A DNA stretch of 55,263 nucleotides. It comes from Nocardia beijingensis NBRC 16342 (GTDB lineage: Bacteria > Actinomycetota > Actinomycetes > Mycobacteriales > Mycobacteriaceae). The stretch spans positions 1 through 55,263 of the forward strand of contig NZ_BDBC01000016.1 of assembly GCF_001612785.1 (NCBI RefSeq), in the 5' to 3' direction. A program made the position numbers and the translations under genes. This document shows, in pieces, positions 10,225-18,542 of this stretch. Within the stretch, counting starts at the first letter, position 1. Each line of letters begins with the position of its first letter. The notes beneath the pieces were generated by a model. That model ran no database searches. It saw nothing but the letters and a program-made list of their open reading frames with translations, and was not told the origin of the DNA.

Positions 10225-11199
10225 TCACCGCGCCTCCTGGATCCGCTCGGCGGCGCGCATGCGCACCGGAGCCGCCCGCGGGTTGTCTTCGATCTCCTGC
10301 TCGGTCGCTTTCTCCGCGCCACGGGTCAGCATCCGGAACTCCGGTCCCATGCCGGGGAGCTCGACCGGCAGGTCCACCGGCGTCCTGGACGCGGTATGGG
10401 CGGTGAGTTCGTGCTTGACCACCTTGTCCTCCAGCGATTGGTAGGACATGACGACGATGCGGCCGCCCACACGCAGCGCGGCGAGCGCGGCGGGCAGCGC
10501 GGCCCGCAGGGAGTCGAGCTCCCCGTTGACCTCCACCCGCAGCGCTTGGAACGTGCGCTTGGCCGGGTGCCCGCCGGTGCGGCGCGTTGCCGCGGGGATC
10601 GTGGCGTACAGCAGCTCCACCAGCTCGGCGCTGGTGCGGAACGGCTTGCTCTGGCGACGGCGGATCACCTCGGCGGCGATCCGGCTCGCGAAGCGTTCCT
10701 CGCCATAGGTCCGCAGCACCCTGGTCAGGTCACCGTGGCTGTAGGTGTTGAGCACATCGGCGGCGGTGGGCCCTGTGGTCGGGTCCATCCGCATGTCCAG
10801 CGGGGCGTCGACGGAATAGGCGAAGCCGCGGTCGGCCTCGTCCAACTGCATGGAGGAGACGCCGAGATCCATCAGGATCGCCGAGACCGAACCGGTGGCG
10901 GGCAGGCCCGCCTCCGCCAGCGCGTCGACGATGCCGTCATAGCGGGTGTGCACCAACGTGATTCGATCCGCGAACGGCGCGAGCCGCTCACCGGCCAGCT
11001 TCAGCGCGGTGGTGTCGCGGTCGAGCCCGACGAGACGGACGCCGGGGTAAGTACTCAGGAAATGCTCGGCGTGACCACCGAGGCCGAGCGTCGCGTCCAC
11101 GTAGACCGCGCCCGGCTCGGCCAGGGCCGGACCGAGTAGCGCGTCGGCTCGCTCCAGCAGAACCGGAACATGGCGGGGACCGCGCTGTTCACGGTTCAC
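10225..11199 (-). CDS. rsmH: RsmH, 16S rRNA (cytosine-1402-N4)-methyltransferase
   Basis: SAM-dependent methyltransferase of the decoding-site cytosine 1402. The 324-residue protein begins with HVPVLLERA, then [10 protein letters not shown] (SAM loop), [30 protein letters not shown] and the [10 protein letters not shown] motif, and ends with [12 protein letters not shown]. The start is GTG 11199 with GGGAGG six bases upstream. Second gene of the cluster after mraZ; 121 bases separate it from the FtsL-like gene. Confidence 0.96.
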   Translation of the reverse strand: MNREQRGPRHVPVLLERADALLGPALAEPGAVYVDATLGLGGHAEHFLSTYPGVRLVGLDRDTTALKLAGERLAPFADRITLVHTRYDGIVDALAEAGLPATGSVSAILMDLGVSSMQLDEADRGFAYSVDAPLDMRMDPTTGPTAADVLNTYSHGDLTRVLRTYGEERFASRIAAEVIRRRQSKPFRTSAELVELLYATIPAATRRTGGHPAKRTFQALRVEVNGELDSLRAALPAALAALRVGGRIVVMSYQSLEDKVVKHELTAHTASRTPVDLPVELPGMGPEFRMLTRGAEKATEQEIEDNPRAAPVRMRAAERIQEAR

Positions 11200-11382
11200 C
11201 TAGACCTCCCGGAGTCTGCCTCGCGTCGTCGCGCACCGCACACGGGTCGCCTTGCTACACAGTGCTTTCTATACGGATACGAATGCCCCGTGGTCTCTGA
11301 CCGAACTTCGGCACCTGGCGTCGGGGAAGTACGTCAGGGTCCGCGTCCGGGCAGAGACCGCGTGGCACTCGTGCGCCCGCGG

Positions 11383-11814
11383 CTAGAAGATTCCGCCCAG
11401 CGACTCGTCTCTGGCTTGCGAAAAGTCCTCCTCGTGCTCGGCGAGGTAGGACTCCCACGCCTGCTTGTCCCATATCTCCAGGAAGTCGACCGAACCGATC
11501 ACCACGCAATCCCTTTGCAGGTTGGCGTAGCGACGATGGTCGGCGGACAACACGATCCGGCCCTGCGCGTCCGGACGTTGTTCGTCCGTTCCGGCCGCGA
11601 GTGCCCGGACGAACGCACGGGCCTGCGGATTGCTTCGAGACGCGGCCGCCGCTCGCCGGGCGAGCGCGGTGAACTCCTCTTTCGGGTACACGGCAAGGCT
11701 GTGGTCCTGCCCCTTCGTGACCATCAACCCTCCCGCCAGATCGTCTCGAAACTTCGCAGGCAACGTGAGTCGCCCCTTGTCGTCCAAGCGAGGTGTGTAG
11801 GTACCGAGAAACAT
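11383..11814 (-). CDS. mraZ: MraZ, transcriptional regulator of the division cluster
   Basis: DNA-binding protein with two SpoVT/AbrB-type beta domains (about residues 5-47, [17 protein letters not shown], and 76-119, [15 protein letters not shown]). Family members form ring oligomers and bind short G-rich repeats in their own promoter, controlling dcw expression. 143 residues is normal. Start ATG 11814 has GGGAGGT about five bases upstream. A matching operator lies at 11868-11892. A 183-base spacer separates mraZ from rsmH. Confidence 0.97.
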   Translation of the reverse strand: MFLGTYTPRLDDKGRLTLPAKFRDDLAGGLMVTKGQDHSLAVYPKEEFTALARRAAAASRSNPQARAFVRALAAGTDEQRPDAQGRIVLSADHRRYANLQRDCVVIGSVDFLEIWDKQAWESYLAEHEEDFSQARDESLGGIF

Positions 11815-11867
11815 CCCGATACCTCCCTAGTCGATCACCTCGATGGTCGGCCCTTCGGTACTGCGCG

Positions 11868-11892
11868 CTCCACATTACCCCACTTTCCCCCA
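11868..11892 (-). promoter_or_regulatory. MraZ operator, three TGGRG boxes at 10-bp spacing
   Basis: Read on the minus strand there are TGGGG (11892-11888), TGGGG (11882-11878) and TGGAG (11872-11868), each separated by exactly five bases. This is the arrangement established for MraZ binding in other bacteria. The boxes lie within the mraZ promoter, so bound MraZ would block RNA polymerase. Confidence 0.88.
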
Positions 11893-11899
11893 CTTTCAA
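11872..11899 (-). promoter_or_regulatory. Promoter of the mraZ/dcw cluster
   Basis: Minus-strand TTGAAA (11899-11894) and TAATGT (11877-11872) are separated by 16 bases and match vegetative -35 and -10 elements. The MraZ boxes fill the spacer and overlap the -10, implying autorepression. Transcription would start near 11865, about 50 bases before mraZ. Confidence 0.65.
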
Positions 11900-12150
11900 T
11901 CGAAACAGGCGGTGATCTGGCTCCCGACTCAGACGATTCCGCAGGTCATGTCAGCTATCACCGGCGTGGAGAACTTTCACGAGTTCTGCCGACACGCGCC
12001 GACCCAGGTGACAAACGCCCGAAAACACCCAGCAAACGCCCTGGTGCGATGCGGGACGGGGCGAAGTGGGGGAACTTCGTGGGGCGGTGTGGGGGAAGGG
12101 GGAAGCCCTTCCCGAAGATCATCCGCTACGTGATCGGACACACACGCGAA
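11900..12150. other. Non-coding spacer between mraZ promoter and DUF3040 gene
   Basis: No convincing gene. The notable content is a plus-strand G-rich cluster at 12067-12094 with TGGGG at 12067-12071, 12080-12084 and 12090-12094 (spacings 13 and 10 bp), resembling the MraZ boxes in the opposite orientation. Confidence 0.5.
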
Positions 12151-12187
12151 CCGGCGACGCCGCACCATCACGGTGCGGCGTCGCCGG
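12151..12187 (-). terminator. Strong hairpin terminator after the DUF3040 gene
   Basis: Perfect 16-bp inverted repeat (arms 12151-12166 and 12172-12187, loop ATCAC), 31 bases beyond the DUF3040 stop. The T-tract is poor, as is common in actinobacteria. It would insulate mraZ from upstream transcription. Confidence 0.75.
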
Positions 12188-12217
12188 TCGTGCTGAAGTT
12201 GTCAGGCTACGGGCCAG

Positions 12218-12625
12218 CTATTCCTGCTCGAACCGCCGCCGGAAGCGATCCTCCATACGCTCGGAGAACCCGCCGGACTTGCGCTGGCGCCCTCGCCCGC
12301 CGCCGGAGGACGCCTGCCCGCCGGGCCGGTCGTTCTTGGCGATGCTCTTGGAGGTGCCCAGCAGCAGGAGCACGCCGGCGCCGAACATCACGATGAAACC
12401 GATCAGGCTGATGATCGGGAAGCCGCCGGGCTTCACGGGCGCGGCGATGCCCGCGACGAGGAGGAAGAGGCCGAGGACGAACAACGCCGCGGCCTGGAGT
12501 CTGCGACGACTCGAGGTCGAACGTAGCCGTCCGCCGCGGACGGACGAGGCGAACTTGGGATCCTCAGCATAGAGAGCGCTCTCGATCTGTTCGAGCATGC
12601 GCTGCTCGTGCTCGGAGAGTGGCAC
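12218..12625 (-). CDS. DUF3040 small membrane protein (Rv2169c type)
   Basis: Function unknown; family members sit beside the division cluster in mycobacteria and relatives. The 135-residue protein starts with the family signature PLSEHEQRMLEQIE, followed by EDPKFASSV, two transmembrane helices at about 43-62 and 67-89, and a basic Gly/Arg/Ser C-terminus. The start is GTG 12625, with GGGGAGG a few bases upstream at about 12630-12636; an upstream ATG at 12697 in the same frame lacks such a site and would extend beyond the family start. Terminated by the hairpin at 12151-12187. Confidence 0.88.
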   Translation of the reverse strand: MPLSEHEQRMLEQIESALYAEDPKFASSVRGGRLRSTSSRRRLQAAALFVLGLFLLVAGIAAPVKPGGFPIISLIGFIVMFGAGVLLLLGTSKSIAKNDRPGGQASSGGGRGRQRKSGGFSERMEDRFRRRFEQE

Positions 12626-12738
12626 GGTACCTCCCCCGGCACTAGGACGTGGCTGTCGCCTCCGGGTAGACGACAGATAGCCGACCTTGGCGGCCATCTG
12701 CCACCAATGATACGAGTTCGATCAGGGCCAGACCACCT

Positions 12739-12874
12739 AATGGGCGCAGTCGGACGCAGTCCGTCCCCAATCCGCGCATGGCCGCAGCGAAGGCGGAGGT
12801 ACGCCTAATGCACACAGTCGGACGTAGTCCGTCGTCAGTCCGCGCACGGCCGCAGCGAAGGCGGAGGTACGCCT
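12739..12874. repeat. 68-bp tandem direct repeat, two copies
   Basis: Units at 12739-12806 and 12807-12874 differ at only a handful of positions. Each contains a hairpin CGGAC-N3-GTCCG and a second one AGGCG-N6-CGCCT at its right end. The last unit ends in the stop codon of the HEPN-like gene (TAG, 12875-12873). The array fills the space between that gene's 3' end and the DUF3040 promoter region. Confidence 0.9.
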
Positions 12875-13313
12875 AGGCCGTCATACCGCCCGTCACTCCG
12901 GGGGCCGGGCGCAACCGGGCCGATGTCGCGAGGAGGTCTTCCACGTCGTGGAGGAATGCCGCCACCCGGGAAGAGAACTCGTCGGCCTCGTGTTCGTCGA
13001 CATTGCGGTCCAGCCCCGCCTCCAGTGCCGCGCGGATCTCGGAGCGGGCGCTGAAGTAGTCCGCCCACATCACGAATTCCGGCGCGGCGCGCTGCATCAG
13101 CACCCACGCGTTGCGCGAGCGCGCCCTCGGCGCGGCATCGGCGCCCGTGAGCGCGATCACCGCGCCCGCGCCGCGCAGCGCCGCCAGGTAGGCGGTGCGG
13201 AACCGCTCCCGCGGATCACGTTCCCCCGCCGCCTGCATGAGCAACCCGTCGGCGCGCTCCAGCAGCTTGCCGGCCCGGCCGGGCCCGCCCGGATGTTCCA
13301 CTCGACCAGACAT
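12873..13313 (-). CDS. SAV_6107-family HEPN-like protein
   Basis: Small helical cytoplasmic protein of 146 residues that I assign tentatively to the SAV_6107 HEPN family, from the helical layout and residues such as FRTAYLAALRGAGAVIAL, ARSRNAWVLM and FVMWADYFSA. HEPN folds often bind nucleotides or act as RNases in toxin systems, but the catalytic R-x4-6-H motif is not evident, so no activity is claimed. The start is ATG 13313, preceded by GGAGGAACGGCG. The divergent neighbour is a GNAT gene, and an AT-rich palindromic region lies between. Confidence 0.65.
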   Translation of the reverse strand: MSGRVEHPGGPGRAGKLLERADGLLMQAAGERDPRERFRTAYLAALRGAGAVIALTGADAAPRARSRNAWVLMQRAAPEFVMWADYFSARSEIRAALEAGLDRNVDEHEADEFSSRVAAFLHDVEDLLATSARLRPAPGVTGGMTA

Positions 13314-13404
13314 CGCCGTTCCTCCACCCTCGCGTACCTTGGCCCATAGGGCGCAGGAGGCGGCGTGCCCCACCGCTTTCCAGCACCGCCCGGACCGAAC
13401 AGGT

Positions 13405-13430
13405 ATTCGAACGTTTGAATTGAGCTTCAA
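13405..13430. promoter_or_regulatory. AT-rich palindromes between divergent genes (possible operator)
   Basis: ATTCGAACGTTTGAAT (13405-13420) is a near-perfect 16-bp palindrome with one mismatched pair. TTGAA and TTCAA (13415-13419, 13426-13430) form an overlapping inverted repeat. The AT-rich composition stands out between the HEPN-like gene (minus) and the GNAT gene (plus). It could hold divergent promoters and a repressor site; no regulator is identified. Confidence 0.4.
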
Positions 13431-13481
13431 TATAGAGACGCCCACCGACAAACTTCCGCGTCCGCGCGACCGACGAGAGCC

Positions 13482-14093
13482 ATGACCGCCGTCAAGCCCA
13501 ATCACACTCCCGCACCCGCCATCGTCGATCTCTCGGTGGCGGCGCTGCGCTCCCGGCTGCACGACGCGCTGTCGGTCTACGTGGCCGCCATGGACTACCC
13601 GCGCGGGACCGAGAACCATCGCGCGCCGATGTGGACCGAGCACACCACCCGGCCCGGCTGGCAGGCGGTCGCCGCGGTGCTGCCCGACGACTCCGGCCGG
13701 ATCGATCTGCGCCGCGCGCCGATCGTGGCGATCGCCTACGGCTATCGCGGCGCCGCGCACCAGTGGTGGCACCAGCAGGTGCACAGCGGCATGCGGCGCT
13801 CGGGCTGGCCGGAACATTCCACGCGCGAACTGCTCTCGGACTACTTCGAGCTCACCGAACTGCACGTGCATCCGGCCGCGCAGGGCCGCGGCATCGGCGG
13901 CACGCTGCTGGAACGGCTGCTGCGCGACCGCACCGAACGAGCGGTGCTGCTGTCGACGCCGGAGGTCGCCGAGGAGGACAACCGGGCCTGGCGGTTGTAT
14001 CGCAGGCAGGGATTCACCGACGTGGTCCGCAATTTCGTCTTCGCGGGCGACACCCGGCCGTTCGCGATCCTCGGCAGGCGGCTGCCGCTGTGA
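13482..14093 (+). CDS. GNAT N-acetyltransferase (Rv2170 position and type)
   Basis: Acetyl-CoA-dependent acetyltransferase of 203 residues. The acetyl-CoA motif is LHVHPAAQGRGIGGTLLE (about 128-145), followed by VAEEDNRAWRLYRRQGFTDV, the usual C-terminal GNAT segment. It occupies the place of Rv2170 in the mycobacterial order. The substrate cannot be read from sequence. The gene stops seven bases before the CrtO-type gene, so the two are probably co-transcribed. Confidence 0.85.
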   Translation: MTAVKPNHTPAPAIVDLSVAALRSRLHDALSVYVAAMDYPRGTENHRAPMWTEHTTRPGWQAVAAVLPDDSGRIDLRRAPIVAIAYGYRGAAHQWWHQQVHSGMRRSGWPEHSTRELLSDYFELTELHVHPAAQGRGIGGTLLERLLRDRTERAVLLSTPEVAEEDNRAWRLYRRQGFTDVVRNFVFAGDTRPFAILGRRLPL

Positions 14094-14100
14094 GGATCAC

Positions 14101-15666
14101 GTGACGGCTGTCGTCGTCGGCTCCGGCCACAACGCCTTGGTGGCCGCCTGCTACCTCGCCCGCGCCGGGCACGAGGTCGAAGTGCTCGAGCGGGACGACG
14201 TCCTCGGCGGAGCGGTGTCGACGGTCGAGCGGTTCCCCGGCCATCGGGTCGATCGCGGCTCGTCGGCGCACATCATGATCCGCCACACCGGCATCGTCGA
14301 GGACCTGGAGCTGGGCCGTTTCGGCCTGCGGTACATCGACTGCGACCCATGGGGTTTCACCCCCGCCCACGCCGACCGCCCCGCCATCGTGTTCCATCGC
14401 GACCTGGATGCGACCTGCGCCTCCATCGCGGCGGCCTGCGGCGGGCGGGACGCGGACGCCTACCGCCGGTTCGTCCGCGTGTGGAGTCCGCGCAGTGCCA
14501 GGGTGATGCGGGCGTTCGGCGGCGCGCCGACGCCGGGCAGGCTGGTGCGGGCGTTCTGGGGGCTGGACGCGAAGGACGGCGGCAGCGCGCTCTCGCGGGA
14601 GTTCCTGCAATCCGGCGACGCCCTGCTGGACTCGTTCTTCGAGGACGAACGGCTGAAGGCGTCGCTGGCCTGGTTCGGCGCGCAGTCGGGGCCGCCGATG
14701 TCGGAGCCGGGCACGGCGCCGATGGCTGGCTTCGCCGCGCTCATGCACACCTTGCCGCCGGGTCGCGCGGTCGGCGGCAGCGGAGCGCTGACCACCGCGC
14801 TGGTGGCGCGGCTGCGCTCCGACGGCGGGGTGGTGACCTCGGGCGACGCGGTGACCGCCCTGCGCCGTGACGGGGACCGCTGGCGGGTGCGCACCGCGTC
14901 GGGCCGAGAGGTGCGCGCGGGCATCGTGATCGCCGGTTGCCACGTGCTGGCCACCTTGGATCTGCTGCGCGCCGGTGGCTTCGACGGCGCGGTGCTCGAC
15001 GACTGGCGCGGCCGCATCCGCGTCGGTCCCGGGATCGGGATGGTGGTGCGGGCCGCCACCTCGGCGCTGCCCCGCTACCCGGGCAGCCCGATCGACCACT
15101 CGGCCCGCGGCCTGCAATTCCTGGTGTCCGATCGCGCGCAGTTGCGTCGTGCGCACGGCGCGGCGCTGGCGGGTGACCTTCCGCCGCGGCCGGTCGTGCT
15201 CGCGATGAGCTTCAGCGCCCTCGACCCGACGATCGTGCCGCCCGGCGAGCACCAGTTGTCGCTGTGGGCGCAATGGCATCCGTACCGGCCTGCCTCCGGG
15301 GCGGACTGGGCCGATCTCGCGCAGCGGGAAGGCGACCGGATCATCGCGGAAGTCGACTCCTACGCGCCCGGTTTCGCGGCGACCGTGCTGCGCACCCACG
15401 TGCAGACGCCGGTGGACCTGGAGCGGGAACTCGGGCTCGTCGGCGGCAACGTGATGCACGTGGAGATGTCGCTGGACCAGATGATGCTGTGGCGTCCGCT
15501 GCCCGAACTCGCGGGGCAGCGGGTGCCCGGCGCGCCGGGGCTGTATCTGACGGGCGCGTCGACCCATCCCGGCGGCGGTGTCTCCGGCGCCAGCGGGCGC
15601 ACGGCCGCCGCCCTCGCGCTGCGCGACCTGAACCGTCCCCGGTTGCCGCGGTGGCTGCGGCGATGA
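14101..15666 (+). CDS. crtO: CrtO-type beta-carotene ketolase (FAD-dependent)
   Basis: Carotenoid 4-ketolase related to phytoene desaturases; the actinobacterial enzyme adds a keto group to the beta-ionone ring of gamma- or beta-carotene. The 521 residues start with the dinucleotide fold VVVGSGHNALVAACYLARAG, then LERDDVLGGAVSTVERFPG, HIMIRHTGIVEDLELG, WFGAQSGPPMSEPGTAPM, and the C-terminal FAD motif LYLTGASTHPGGGVSGASG. The pattern closely matches my memory of Rhodococcus CrtO rather than CrtI. Start GTG 14101. Its stop overlaps the next ATG (ATGA). A general CrtI-like oxidoreductase is the alternative, but the adjacent CruF and glycosyltransferase support carotenoid tailoring. Confidence 0.8.
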   Translation: MTAVVVGSGHNALVAACYLARAGHEVEVLERDDVLGGAVSTVERFPGHRVDRGSSAHIMIRHTGIVEDLELGRFGLRYIDCDPWGFTPAHADRPAIVFHRDLDATCASIAAACGGRDADAYRRFVRVWSPRSARVMRAFGGAPTPGRLVRAFWGLDAKDGGSALSREFLQSGDALLDSFFEDERLKASLAWFGAQSGPPMSEPGTAPMAGFAALMHTLPPGRAVGGSGALTTALVARLRSDGGVVTSGDAVTALRRDGDRWRVRTASGREVRAGIVIAGCHVLATLDLLRAGGFDGAVLDDWRGRIRVGPGIGMVVRAATSALPRYPGSPIDHSARGLQFLVSDRAQLRRAHGAALAGDLPPRPVVLAMSFSALDPTIVPPGEHQLSLWAQWHPYRPASGADWADLAQREGDRIIAEVDSYAPGFAATVLRTHVQTPVDLERELGLVGGNVMHVEMSLDQMMLWRPLPELAGQRVPGAPGLYLTGASTHPGGGVSGASGRTAAALALRDLNRPRLPRWLRR

Positions 15667-16502
15667 CGGATTCGGGCGACCCGTCGCCCGCGGCGTCGGC
15701 GCCCACGCGGGAAGACCCGACGGCTCGGTCGGCGAGCTTCGTGCTGCCACTCGCCTTGGTCGTCGGGACGATCGTCGCGCAGATCGGTTACCCGCTGACG
15801 GCGGGTGCCGCGCGCGACCGCGTCACCGTCGCGGTCGTGCTGCTCTCCGCCGCCGCCGCGCTGGCGCACGCGACCGCGACCAGGGGGTTGCGCTACGCCG
15901 TCGGTTTCCTCGTCGTGGTCTCCGGCATCGGGCTCGCCGCCGAGGTGATCGGTACCGCGACCGGCGTGCCGTTCGGCTGCTACGAGTACGCGACCGACCG
16001 GCTCGGGCCCGCCCTGCTCGAAGTGCCGCTGCTGGTCCCGCTGGCCTGGACCGGCGGCATCTATCCGGTATGGGTGGTGGCCGGGTTGCTGTCGCGGCGG
16101 ACGGCGGTGCTGGTCGCGGCGACGGCGGCGGGTGCCGTGGGCTGGGATTTGTTCCTGGATCCGCAGATGGTGGCCGACGGGCAGTGGACCTGGTGCGACA
16201 CCCGGTCGGGACTGCCGGGACTCGATCTGATCCCGGTCACCAACTATCTGGGCTGGTTCGGCGTCGCACTGGTGATGGGCTGTCTGCTGGCGGTCTGGGA
16301 GCGAGCGGCGCCGGATCCGGTGCGGCTGCCGGGTGGCCGCGCGGTCGCCGTCCCGGTGGCCTTCTTCCTGTGGACCTGGCTCGGGTCGGCGCTGGCGCAC
16401 GCGGTGTTCCTCGATCTGGCGCCGTCCGCCGGATACGGTTTCGCCGGCATGGGGCTGCTCGGCGTTCCCCTGCTCGTCGCGCTGGCTCGCGCGCGTCGCT
16501 GA
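15663..16502 (+). CDS. cruF: CruF-like carotenoid hydratase (carotenoid biosynthesis protein, DUF422)
   Basis: Multi-pass membrane protein of 279 residues with about seven hydrophobic helices. It carries family features VPFGCYEYATDRLG, VPLAWTGGIYPVW, GWDLFLDPQMV and NYLGWFG. CruF-family enzymes hydrate the 1',2' double bond of the acyclic end of carotenoids, creating a hydroxyl that a GT2 enzyme can glycosylate. It is translationally coupled to crtO (ATGA at 15663). A disordered Ser/Pro-rich N-terminus precedes the first helix. Family assignment is firm; the exact reaction is inferred from context. Confidence 0.75.
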   Translation: MTDSGDPSPAASAPTREDPTARSASFVLPLALVVGTIVAQIGYPLTAGAARDRVTVAVVLLSAAAALAHATATRGLRYAVGFLVVVSGIGLAAEVIGTATGVPFGCYEYATDRLGPALLEVPLLVPLAWTGGIYPVWVVAGLLSRRTAVLVAATAAGAVGWDLFLDPQMVADGQWTWCDTRSGLPGLDLIPVTNYLGWFGVALVMGCLLAVWERAAPDPVRLPGGRAVAVPVAFFLWTWLGSALAHAVFLDLAPSAGYGFAGMGLLGVPLLVALARARR

Positions 16503-16563
16503 CCCGGCGCGCCGACGCGCGCTGCGACTGGCGCGTTTCATTCCGGGCGGATGGCCTGGCACG

Positions 16564-17346
16564 ATGTCACCCGTGCAGCCGAGTCCCGTCACCACGAAGC
16601 TCGATACCCCGGATCGCCCGCAGCGACGGGTCCCACGCCGCGGCGTGCGCGCCGCTTCGGTCGTCCTGCTCGCGGCGATGCTTGTCCCGCTGCTGGCCGG
16701 CTGCCTGCGGGTCCAGGTGTCGATGGGCGTCTCGTCCAACGACCGGGTGTCCGGACGGATCGTCGCCGCCGTGGTGCCCGCCGACGCCGGGGACAAGGGC
16801 CCGCAGCTGAAGGCGCCCGAAACGCTGGCCGCCAAAGTGCGGGTGGAGCCGTACACCCAGGACGGGTACTCGGGCAGCCAGGTCTTCTTCGAGGATCTGT
16901 CCTTCGGCGAGGTGCAGCAGCTCGGTCAGCTGTCCGAGCAGACCCAGGGCATGTTCCAGTTGCAGTTCCAGCGCACCGGCGACCTGGTCAGCCTGACCGG
17001 GCGGGTCGATCTGAAATCGGTGCCGCCGCACGGCTCCGACGTGCAGTTCACCATCGCGTTCCCGGCCCGTGTCGCCAAGACCAACGGCAGCCGCGAGGGC
17101 GACAACGTCGTGTCCTGGAAGCTGCCGCCCGGCGATGTCTCCACGCTGCGCGCCGAGGTCAGCTACGCCGACCCGAACACCCGCTCGTTCGCGGGCTGGG
17201 CGGGCATCGCGGGCGGTATCACGCTCGCGGTGGCCGCCATCGTCGCCGCCATGGCGTACATGGACCGCAACCCGGCCGCCCCCGGAGCGCCGGAAGTCGG
17301 CTTCTCCCTGAGCCGCTGGTGGCGCTCGGTGACGCAGAATCGCTGA
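16564..17346 (+). CDS. lppM: LppM-family lipoprotein (Rv2171 type)
   Basis: Cell-envelope protein of 260 residues. A basic N-terminus and hydrophobic stretch end in the lipobox LLAGC, predicting lipidated Cys47. The body includes RVQVSMGVSSNDRVSG, EDLSFGEVQQLG and VQFTIAFPARV, and a transmembrane helix near the C-terminus (IAGGITLAVAAIVAAM) is followed by a short basic tail. In mycobacteria LppM is linked to envelope lipids and virulence. It keeps its syntenic place next to metF/idsA-type genes even though carotenoid genes flank it. Start ATG 16564; GTG 16573 is possible. Confidence 0.85.
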   Translation: MSPVQPSPVTTKLDTPDRPQRRVPRRGVRAASVVLLAAMLVPLLAGCLRVQVSMGVSSNDRVSGRIVAAVVPADAGDKGPQLKAPETLAAKVRVEPYTQDGYSGSQVFFEDLSFGEVQQLGQLSEQTQGMFQLQFQRTGDLVSLTGRVDLKSVPPHGSDVQFTIAFPARVAKTNGSREGDNVVSWKLPPGDVSTLRAEVSYADPNTRSFAGWAGIAGGITLAVAAIVAAMAYMDRNPAAPGAPEVGFSLSRWWRSVTQNR

Positions 17347-17381
17347 GCGATCGGTCGGTGCGCCGGGATAGCGTGGCCCGC

Positions 17382-18515
17382 ATGGTGAGGATCCTGCCTT
17401 CCTGCTCCGCCGCGGTGGCGGCGCTCGGCGCGGGCATCGCGCTGTACAACCGGGTCACCGTGCGGCGGTTGACGACCACCCCGACGACGGTGATCGAACC
17501 GGTCACCGTCTGTATCCCGGCGCGCGACGAGGCCGACCGGCTACCCGAGCTGATCGGCGACCTGCGCGCCCAGATCGGCGTGCCGCGCATGGCGGTACGC
17601 ATCCTTGACGACGCGTCCACCGACGACACCGGCGCCGCCGCCCGCGCGGCCATCGACGGCGACCGCCGTTTCACGCTGCTGCGCGGCGATTCCGGCCCGG
17701 TCCCCGGATGGACGGGAAAGGCCGCCGCCTGTGTCCGGCTGGCCGAGGACGTGTCGACGCCGGTGCTGATCTTCTTGGACGCCGATGTGCGCTTGGCCCC
17801 GACGGCGCTCGCGGCGGCGGTCGGGGCGCTGCGCGGCCGGGGCGCCGCGCTGGTCTCGCCGTGGCCCCTGCAAGTCGCCGGTTCGGCGGCGGAGGCCGTG
17901 GTGCAGCCCCTGCTGTGCTGGTCGTGGGCCTCGACGCTGCCGATCTCCGCGGCCGACCGGAGCTTGCGGCCCGCCACGGCGGTGGCCTGCGGCCAGTTCC
18001 TCGTGTTCGACAACGCCGCCTACCGGTCGGTGGGCGGTCACACGGCGGTGGCCGGAAGCGTCACCGAGGACCTCGATATCGCCCGTGCGCTGCGGCGAGC
18101 CGGTCACTCGACGGTTCTGGTGGCCGCGGGAGCGTCGGCCCGCACCAGGATGTATCGCGGCGCCGCGGAATTGGACGCGGGCTACACCCGCTGGCTCTGG
18201 TCGGCCTACGACGGCACGATAGCGGGCGGGGCGGCGGTGGGACTGGTTGCCGCCCTTGCCTATTGGGCGCCGCCCGCGATGGCGGTGTTCGGCCGCGGGG
18301 CGACCCGCAGGACGGGTTCGATCGGCTGGTTCGCCGCCGTCGCCGGGCGACTGCTGGCCCGTTCCACCGAGACCGGCGGCCCGCTGCGACCTTCGGATCT
18401 GCTGGCCGCGATCGCGCATCCGGTGTCGGTGGCGGCGTATCTGCTGCTGTGGGCGCGGTCGCACCGGGCCCGCCGCCGCGGCACGGCCCGCTGGAAGGGT
18501 CGCGCCCTTCCCTGA
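17382..18515 (+). CDS. Family 2 glycosyltransferase, probably carotenoid glycosyltransferase (CruG-like)
   Basis: Membrane-associated GT2 enzyme of 377 residues. An N-terminal helix is followed by VTVCIPARDEADRLPELI, LDDASTDDT, the metal-binding LIFLDADVRL (DxD near 130), a GQFLVFDNAAYRSVGGH segment, the acidic VTEDLDIARAL and YTRWLW, then two hydrophobic C-terminal segments. Together with CruF this pair resembles the cyanobacterial CruF-CruG hydratase/glycosyltransferase pair, so a sugar on the 1' or 2' hydroxyl of a keto-carotenoid is likely. The substrate is inferred only. It starts 35 bases after lppM. Confidence 0.72.
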   Translation: MVRILPSCSAAVAALGAGIALYNRVTVRRLTTTPTTVIEPVTVCIPARDEADRLPELIGDLRAQIGVPRMAVRILDDASTDDTGAAARAAIDGDRRFTLLRGDSGPVPGWTGKAAACVRLAEDVSTPVLIFLDADVRLAPTALAAAVGALRGRGAALVSPWPLQVAGSAAEAVVQPLLCWSWASTLPISAADRSLRPATAVACGQFLVFDNAAYRSVGGHTAVAGSVTEDLDIARALRRAGHSTVLVAAGASARTRMYRGAAELDAGYTRWLWSAYDGTIAGGAAVGLVAALAYWAPPAMAVFGRGATRRTGSIGWFAAVAGRLLARSTETGGPLRPSDLLAAIAHPVSVAAYLLLWARSHRARRRGTARWKGRALP

Positions 18516-18542
18516 TCGCGCCGAGCCGCGGCGGCCGCGACC

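Noticed and set aside
12739..12874. CRISPR-like array
   Set aside because: Only two directly abutting 68-bp units with no spacers and no cas genes.
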